Source of the DNA: Arthrospira sp. PCC 9108
GTDB lineage: Bacteria > Cyanobacteriota > Cyanobacteriia > Cyanobacteriales > Microcoleaceae
Assembly: GCA_016745315.1 (NCBI GenBank)
Contig: CP066886.1
Coordinates: 5,828,501-5,892,500, forward strand
DNA length: 64,000 nucleotides
Direction of reading: 5' to 3'
Shown here in pieces: positions 58,061-64,000 of this stretch (position 1 is the first letter of the stretch; the number at the start of each line of letters is the position of its first letter). The position numbers and the translations under genes are program-made. The notes under the pieces are model-generated. The model did not search any database, was not told the DNA's origin, and was given only the letters and a program-made list of their open reading frames with translations.

Positions 58061-59179
58061 ATGCTAACATCAGATGTTATAGATAGATATGCAGGTGAGG
58101 TTAATAAGTTTATGAAATGGTGGCAAAGACTACAAAAAAATCCCTTGGCAAAATTGGGCGCTGGAATACTGATTCTGTTTTATATTATGGCGATCGCTGC
58201 TGATTTTGTCGCTCCCTATAATCCCTATAATTCCCAATTAGACGGATCCCTATTACCCCCCACCCCAATTCATTGGGTCAACCCTCAAGGAGAATTTATC
58301 GGACTCCATGTTTATCCCACAACTCAGGGACCCGTTGATATTGAAACAGGTCAAAGACAAACTATAGTAGACTGGGAACAACCTTCTCCTCTGCGGTTAT
58401 TCGTCAAAGGAGACCCCTATAAAATTTTAGGTTTAATTCCCTTTGACCTTCATCTTTTTGGCGTAGTGGGTCCAGCCTATATTAACCTCATAGGAACCGA
58501 TGAACAAGCCCGCGATCAGTTGAGTCGCTTAGTTTTTGGTAGTCGTATCAGCCTCAGTATCGGTTTAGTCGGAATTGCTATTGCTTTCCCCTTGGGTATG
58601 TTGGTTGGGGGAATTTCCGGCTATTTTGGTGGCTGGATTGATACTATATCCATGCGATTAGTGGAAGTTTTAATGACCATTCCCGGACTTTATTTATTAG
58701 TAGCTTTAGCAGCAGTCCTTCCTCCCCAACTTTCCAGCGCCCAAAGGTTTTTACTAATTGTAATTATAATTTCATTTATTAGTTGGGCGGGACTAGCTAG
58801 AGTCATTCGGGGACAGGTTCTCTCTATTAAAGAACGCGAATTTATCCAAGCGGCTAGGGTAATGGGGGCTCAACCAATTTATACTATTATCCGTCATGTA
58901 CTCCCCCAAACAGCTACCTATGTGATTATTTCGGCTACCCTGACCATCCCCAGTTTTATTATTTCTGAGTCCGTGCTTAGTTTAATTGGCTTGGGTATTC
59001 AACAGCCATATCCTTCCTGGGGGAATTTACTTTCTTCTGCTACTAATGCTTCCATTTTGGTGCTACAACCTTGGCTAATTTGGCCGCCAGCATTGTTGAT
59101 TATTTTAACCGTTTTAGCATTTAATTTACTGGGAGATGGTCTCCGAGATGCCCTCGATCCTAGAAGCATACAACGGTAA
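58061..59179 (+). CDS. Peptide/nickel-type ABC transporter permease (DppC/OppC family)
   Basis: 372 aa. The N-terminal helix (NPLAKLGAGILILFYIMAI) is followed by a ~120-residue extracytoplasmic insert and five further helices. The EAA loop is present (QAARVMGAQPIYTIIRHVLP), then SVLSLIGLGIQQPYPSWG and the C-terminal LLGDGLRDALDPR. It forms the inner-membrane channel with a DppB-like partner not in this window. ATG 58112 is a possible shorter start. Confidence 0.9.
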   Translation: MLTSDVIDRYAGEVNKFMKWWQRLQKNPLAKLGAGILILFYIMAIAADFVAPYNPYNSQLDGSLLPPTPIHWVNPQGEFIGLHVYPTTQGPVDIETGQRQTIVDWEQPSPLRLFVKGDPYKILGLIPFDLHLFGVVGPAYINLIGTDEQARDQLSRLVFGSRISLSIGLVGIAIAFPLGMLVGGISGYFGGWIDTISMRLVEVLMTIPGLYLLVALAAVLPPQLSSAQRFLLIVIIISFISWAGLARVIRGQVLSIKEREFIQAARVMGAQPIYTIIRHVLPQTATYVIISATLTIPSFIISESVLSLIGLGIQQPYPSWGNLLSSATNASILVLQPWLIWPPALLIILTVLAFNLLGDGLRDALDPRSIQR

Positions 59180-59196
59180 GAGTGACCGCCGCTGAA

Positions 59197-59667
59197 TTAG
59201 CCTAAAAATTGACTCAGATCAAATTCTGATTCCGGTTTTTTGAAGCGATCGCGTTCCGACATCAGCAATAATAACAGGCGATCGCCATAATCTACCGCCC
59301 CCCTAAATTCTTCTCGTAAAATTTCTAGCCCACCATTGGCAAATTCTTCAAAAATTTTCACTCTTTCTGCTTCCAATTCTGGGTCAAAAGGTGAGATGGT
59401 TTTGCTGTCCTTAGTATGGGCGATCGCTATCAGTTTAATTACCCAATCATAACCCCTCGAAATGAATATCTCTAGGGAAATAGGCGCGGGATCTCTCTGA
59501 GAAACAGCCTCAATCGGTACTCGCTTTTGGTGGCGGATACCTACAGAGGCGGCGAATACTATTACATCTGCATAGGTCTGAAACGGGCCGCTTTTGTTTT
59601 CGGATTCGGTTAAATCTCGCACTAGGTCTGCTTTATCTTTAGCGACTCTAACCCTGTTAATAGCCAT
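59197..59667 (-). CDS. DNA phosphorothioation (Dnd) system-associated protein 4
   Basis: 156 aa. The pattern MAINRVRVAKDKADLVRDLT, GPFQTYADVIVFAASVGIRH, RDPAPISLEIFISRGYDWVI, FEEFANGGLEILREEFRGAV matches the small Dnd-associated protein 4 family found next to dndBCDE or dptFGH modules. Here it stands alone, with no dnd or dpt genes within the window. Convergent with the permease. Confidence 0.75.
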   Translation of the reverse strand: MAINRVRVAKDKADLVRDLTESENKSGPFQTYADVIVFAASVGIRHQKRVPIEAVSQRDPAPISLEIFISRGYDWVIKLIAIAHTKDSKTISPFDPELEAERVKIFEEFANGGLEILREEFRGAVDYGDRLLLLLMSERDRFKKPESEFDLSQFLG

Positions 59668-59852
59668 TGTTTAATCGAATGTGAATTAATTTTAACTATA
59701 GTTTAAGCTAAAACTAGCACCAATCAACATCATTTCTTGACCCTGGCTACACACTACTGTATTTTCCCTTCTCGCTAACTCACCCTCCCCTCAGCATTAT
59801 CGAAGCTATCACCACTGAAAACTCTTTTAATCTCATCAACATCAGATGATAT

Positions 59853-61373
59853 TCAAGGTTTAGCAATATATCCATATTTCCCCCCGCGAACAATTCTCAA
59901 AGATTCTGGAGGCATTCCTTGACTTGCTTCCCCCCAGCTTCCTCCATCGTAGTAACCGTTTAACTGTACTACAGCCAACCCCTCAGAAAAAGGTTCAGCC
60001 CCATAAAATTGAGGTTGAATAATTGTTTTTCCCGTAGTATCTACATAACCATAACGCAGAGGTTGAATCAAATTACCAACCTTCCCTTCTCCAGTTCCCC
60101 AGGGGGCTAATCCCTCAGAAAATTGTAAATATCCTAACCAATTTGGTACAATTGACGTGAGATTTCCACTGTTATCAACCAGATAATATTGGTCGCCTTT
60201 AACAACTTTAGCAACTCCATAAATAAAATTTTAAGCCCGCCCAAATTCTGGCTGTATTACCCAATCACCATCCCGATTAATATATCCCCATTGATGATTG
60301 AATTTAACTGGGGCTAGACCCTCCGCAAATTCCCCAGCTTCTGAAAATTTAGGTTCAATAATCGAGTTACCTTCCCGGTCAATATATCCCCATTCAGATC
60401 CGATCCTAACTTTTGCCCGTCCTTGGGAAAAGCTACCCCCACCATCAAATTTAGCTATAATGTGCCAATCACCTGATTTATTAATATATCCCCATTTTGT
60501 CTGATCATAAAGTTTAGCCAATGCCAAACCTTCCGCAAAATAATAGACAGGATTCAAACTAAATTTGGCAGGAATTGCTAGTCTACCTTCCCGGTCAATA
60601 TATCCACTTTTATCATCCATGTTGACACTAGCCATTCTCTCCGAAAATGTCCCCACAGATATAATATCACTTGCCAAAGTGATCACGATATTTTCTTCTG
60701 TATCAATGAAGCAATTTTGACCATTAATGATGACATTAGCTAATCCTTCTGAAAATTTTGCCGCATAGTCAAATTGAGGGGTAATTGCGAATAAATTACT
60801 ATAGGCGATATATTCCCAAGACACCACATTTCTAGGTCGCAAGGCTTGACATAAAAAAGCCGCGATTTCACCCCTAGTAGCATTTTGATTAGGCTTGAGT
60901 TGTCGAACTTCTGGATAATTAACCACTAAATTTTCAATCGCCCCAGCGGCAATTCTTTCCCTAGTATAATTGGGGATTGCCGCCGCGTCATCAAAATATT
61001 GTGTGAGAATTTCTTCCGGGTTTTCAGGGATTCTATGCTGTAGATGTGCCGCTAAAACAATTAAGGCTTGCACCCTAGGAATAGGTTGCTGTGGGCGAAA
61101 TGTACCGTCAGGATAGCCGGCAAAAAAACCTCGGCGAGTCGCTTGTTCAATATTCGATTTTGCCCAATAGTTATCGGCAACATCTTTATAGACGATCGCC
61201 TCCTGAATTATCGGTGCGTCATCAAACATCCTACACATTAACGTAGCAAACTCAGCCCTATTTACAGGTGCATTGGGGCGAAATCTACCATCTGGATACC
61301 CTAAAATAATGTTTCTATTAACTAATAAGTTAATTGCTTGAATCGCCCAGTTATTTTCTATGTCTGATAGAAT
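59853..61373 (-). pseudogene. SLH and WG-repeat protein, truncated and with an in-frame TAA
   Basis: The frame is open from 61373 without a start codon (preceded by TAA): SDIENNWAIQAINLLVNRNI, GYPDGRFRPNAPVNRAEFAT, then two more SLH units, then WG repeats (FSEGLA.V...WGYI..EG type). A TAA at 60231 (EFGRA, stop, NFIYGVAKVVKGDQYYLVDN) precedes further WG repeats ending at 59853 (KYGYIAKP). The signal peptide is missing. SLH domains would anchor it at the cell surface; it is now probably non-functional. Confidence 0.8.
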
Positions 61374-61423
61374 TTATATATCTCAAATTATGGTGTGATA
61401 ATAGCTGACTAATTATCCGAAAT

Positions 61424-61744
61424 TTATTCAGTCCATAATAACATTATTTTCTGTTCAAAACCACCTCGCTGGGCTCGTTTTTCATCAACTTTTAATTGTA
61501 TCTGCTCATCGGATATGTTATAACTTTTCCTCAACGATTCAACCACCTCTAAAATATCTGCTAATTCCTCCAATAGACTAGCATCATCGCTTTCTTGAAC
61601 TTCCTCGGCTTCTTCCCTTAACTTATTTCGTAAAGCTATGCGATATTCCGCCTCAGATAAAACCTTGATTTCCGGCTTACCTCCAGATTGTCGGATCGTT
61701 TCAGGAATGCGATCGCGCACCAATTTATAATATTCTTTACGCAT
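61424..61744 (-). CDS. MazG-like nucleoside triphosphate pyrophosphohydrolase
   Basis: 106 aa. All-alpha NTP-pyrophosphatase fold signature: KLVRDRIPE at the N-terminus, LREEAEEVQESDDASLLEEL, ADILEVVESL, with the EExxE...ExxD metal-binding pattern, and the RGGFEQKIML C-terminus. House-cleaning of non-canonical NTPs is the usual role. Last gene of a three-gene minus-strand group. Confidence 0.85.
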   Translation of the reverse strand: MRKEYYKLVRDRIPETIRQSGGKPEIKVLSEAEYRIALRNKLREEAEEVQESDDASLLEELADILEVVESLRKSYNISDEQIQLKVDEKRAQRGGFEQKIMLLWTE

Positions 61745-61783
61745 TAAATTATCCCCTCACTCCACCAAATTATGCTGATTAGA

Positions 61784-62620
61784 TTACCGAGAACTTCTCG
61801 CTTCCGACAAAGCTATTTCCTGATTCCGACGATACAAAGCCACCCGATTTTGAGCCGTAGCATAGCGAGGATAGCTAGGAGATACAGCCTCCATTAAATC
61901 AGCCGCCGCCCGCCATTTGTCCGCAATTTCTAACCATTCACTCTCAGTCATTGCATCTTTCCCTAAAGCCGCAGCATTTTCAGCCAATTGGACAGCCTGT
62001 TTAAACAACTCTTCATCCGATAATACATCATCAGAAATTGTCGGATTGGGAGTAGGTGTCACCGATGTAGAATCCGATTTAAACCATTGAGGAACCGCTA
62101 AAATTAGCCATTGATAAACAGCAAATCCCCCCACAATTAATAATACAATTATGCTGATTATAGCAATTAATATACCCCGGTTTACTTGTTGCTTTTCCAC
62201 CAATTCCTGAGATGGATAACTATCAATTAGTCCCCCACTAGGATAACCCGGTAATCCCGCCCATATATGTGGTTTTTTTAGGGTGATATTTTCTGACCAA
62301 AGCAGTTCACTATCTGGACTCTCCAGAATATCCTCTAACCACAGTAATTGATGTTGATTAAAGACACGACTATGGATGCTAACTCGGCGAATCTTCCGGG
62401 GAGCAATTGTCTCTAAAACTTCCTTAATCTCACGGACTAAATATGATTTATCCAGATATTCTGCTTTCTTTCCTTCACAAAGTAATTGCAGAATACCCCC
62501 CACAAAAACAGCCCTAATTATTACCTGACTTTCCGCCAGATAATAATTAAGTACCTCAACTATGGCGACCACACTACCTTGGTGAGCCTGTTTGATCAAA
62601 TCATTAATTGCATCCATCAT
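61784..62620 (-). CDS. Conserved cyanobacterial membrane protein, unknown function
   Basis: 278 aa. The N-terminal ~120 residues are soluble (LIKQAHQGSVVAIVEVLNYY, IRRVSIHSRVFNQHQLLWLE), as in a cyanobacterial family of unknown role. One transmembrane helix (GILIAIISIIVLLIVGGFAV) near residue 160 follows, then a Ser/Thr/Pro linker and a helical, TPR-like C-terminus (AVQLAENAAAL...WLEIADKWRAAADLMEAV). Tandem ATG at 62620. Confidence 0.6.
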   Translation of the reverse strand: MMDAINDLIKQAHQGSVVAIVEVLNYYLAESQVIIRAVFVGGILQLLCEGKKAEYLDKSYLVREIKEVLETIAPRKIRRVSIHSRVFNQHQLLWLEDILESPDSELLWSENITLKKPHIWAGLPGYPSGGLIDSYPSQELVEKQQVNRGILIAIISIIVLLIVGGFAVYQWLILAVPQWFKSDSTSVTPTPNPTISDDVLSDEELFKQAVQLAENAAALGKDAMTESEWLEIADKWRAAADLMEAVSPSYPRYATAQNRVALYRRNQEIALSEARSSR

Positions 62621-62639
62621 TTAGTAGCCGAAACTATAG

Positions 62640-62954
62640 CTATTGACTGACTTCCCGAAAAAATTGCCCTAATTGACGACTCATTGACTTCACCAGTCCT
62701 TCAGATTTTTGAAGTTGAGCGTCAACTGTTGCTTCTAATTCCTTAACCCTGGCTTCGGGAAGATTAAGCAATTCTAGCAATTTTTGATAGGCGCGTGCCT
62801 CTTCATCATTAATCATTGGCTCCTCTGTAACCCTAGCACTAGAGCTAATCACCTGATAACCCAAAGCCAAAACCAATTCCCGTTCCTCTGGAGTTTGCAG
62901 TTTGGGAATCAACTCGTCAAGGGAAATATTCTGCATCAGATAATCCTTTGACAC
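62640..62954 (-). CDS. Small helical protein, unknown function
   Basis: 104 aa, mostly helical (LQTPEERELVLALGYQVISS, EARVKELEATVDAQLQKSEG), no membrane segment. It lies 20 bp upstream of the membrane-protein gene on the same strand, so probably co-transcribed. Ten bases separate it from the end of the TnpB gene. Confidence 0.5.
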   Translation of the reverse strand: MSKDYLMQNISLDELIPKLQTPEERELVLALGYQVISSSARVTEEPMINDEEARAYQKLLELLNLPEARVKELEATVDAQLQKSEGLVKSMSRQLGQFFREVSQ

Positions 62955-62963
62955 TCCCCTTGC

Positions 62964-64000
62964 CTAAAGGCGAGGGGATTCTTCATTCATAGACCCAACT
63001 TGCTTTGACAGGATTGCTCCAGCCATAGTATAGGTCGAATCTCCTGAAGCGTTCGGGTATAAGATCCATGTTCCGCTATGCCCTAGCGTACACAAGGCTG
63101 ACTTTGCTGCGCAACGCTGCGCGAACAGGATGTTGAGCGCAGCATTCCTATCGCGATCCAAGTTTAACCCACATTGACAAACATGAGTTCGAGTGGATAG
63201 GGCTTTTTTGACCACTGCACCACAGTTAGAGCATTCTTGGGAAGTATAAGCCGGGTTAACGGCAACCGTCACCTTGCCAAACTTAACCCCAAAATACTCT
63301 AGCCACTTCCTGAATTGATACCAAAGAGCATCATTAATCGACTTGGCGAGACAGTGGTTTCTAACCAAATTCTTTACCCTCAAGTTTTCATAAGCGACCA
63401 AATCGTTAGATTGGATTACGCAACGCGCCAGTCTCTTGGCGTGTTCTATGCGCTTCGCGCAGGCTTCGCCAACACGTTGCCTACTTATCTTGAGGTGTAC
63501 TCGTCCTAGTCGGTTAATCGCTTTCTTTCGGTTGGATGAGCCTTTCTTTTTGCGAGAAACACGCTTTTGTCTAAATTTCAAGCGGCTCTCACCCTTTCGA
63601 TAAAATGGGGTTAGGTTCGCGCTTGACCATTAGAATCGGTATAAAATTCCTTTAATCCTACGTCCAAACCAATCGCTTTACCCGTGGGCTGACTATCTAC
63701 TTTAACATCCGCTTTGAGCATAAATTGAACATAGTAGCCGTCCGCACGACGAATAAGCCTAACCCGTTTGATTTGTTCGAGCGGGTAGAAATGTAAATCC
63801 CATGTTCCTTTGAGTTGAAGCTGGCCTATGCCTTTTTTGTCGGTGAAGGTTATTTTCTTACGAGTTTCTGATAGCTTCCACCCAGAAGTCTTGTATTCAA
63901 CTGAACGACTGTTCTTTTTGAACTTGGGAAAGCCTTTCTTTCCTGGAATGGCTTTCCGGCAGTTATCGTAGAACCTTGCGATCACCGAATATGCTCTTTC
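62964..64000 (-). pseudogene. IS200/IS605-family TnpB (RNA-guided nuclease), frameshifted and cut by window edge
   Basis: Two frames join near 63590-63625 (SNGQ / FYRKGESRLKFRQKRVSRKK). Catalytic residues of the RuvC-like site are present: GLDVGL (Asp), AYENLRVKNL (Glu) and DRDRNAALN (Asp), with a zinc finger CSNCG...CQCG. The frame continues past 64000. No TnpA is visible in the window. The right end of the element, with possible omega RNA, should lie just left of 62964, where the coding strand ends GMNEESPRL-like in a known palindromic context. Confidence 0.85.

Overview
The window looks like a chromosome segment of a filamentous cyanobacterium, most probably Arthrospira/Limnospira. The evidence is the frequent HIP1 octamers (GCGATCGC), GUN4-domain proteins, a Ycf66 protein, PsbX, a cyanobacterial porin with an SLH domain, a caa3-type cytochrome oxidase locus, large PAS/GAF/GGDEF signalling proteins, WD40-nSTAND proteins, and many short repeats and decayed genes. 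I found no rRNA and no CRISPR array. The only tRNA seen is tRNA-Leu(GAG).

Layout. 1-4.7 kb: two tandem GUN4 genes with HIP1-built repeats, a frameshifted REP-type transposase and a frameshifted Hsp70. 4.7-9.0 kb: secreted PPC-domain proteins, one fused to an HtrA-type protease, two TolB-like lipoproteins and Ycf66. 9.1-14.8 kb: terminal oxidase genes ctaE-ctaD-ctaC, divergent from the heme A/O genes ctaA-ctaB. 14.9-29.5 kb: a TPR-like protein, a REC-PAS-GAF-GGDEF protein, two hybrid kinases with overlapping genes, an AAA-GGDEF fusion, a PQQ-dehydrogenase remnant and an AAA-WD40 protein. 29.5-38.8 kb: a DUF4079 membrane protein, porin, DUF1830 protein, a 1.7 kb array of two interleaved repeat units, a frameshifted HAS-barrel gene, a SIMPL protein, psbX (40 codons), yggT and accC. 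38.9 kb: tRNA-Leu.

39.03-57.75 kb is the most unusual part: an approximately 18.7 kb AT-rich element bounded by diverged inverted repeats of roughly 0.85 kb. Its genes point outward from a centre near 52.3 kb. It carries a P-loop ATPase whose ordered motifs resemble FtsK/HerA-type DNA packaging or pumping ATPases, a PD-(D/E)XK nuclease, a Gly/Asp-rich protein, a hydrophobic membrane protein, small beta-rich proteins and a long spike or tail-fibre protein ending in an S74-type chaperone domain. I see no integrase, polymerase, terminase, portal or tape-measure gene. I propose a decayed provirus, possibly tailless, or a virus-derived element. Many of its genes contain single-base frameshifts and in-frame stop codons; nearly all the stops are explainable as CAA/CAG to TAA/TAG or TGG to TGA. 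Several genes become visible only when these stops are read through. A group II intron, itself broken by a hairpin repeat, sits in the left inverted repeat only.

57.75-64 kb: a truncated AI-2E-type transporter remnant, a DppC-like permease, an orphan Dnd-associated protein 4, an SLH/WG-repeat pseudogene, a MazG-like protein, two conserved hypotheticals and a frameshifted TnpB that runs off the right edge.
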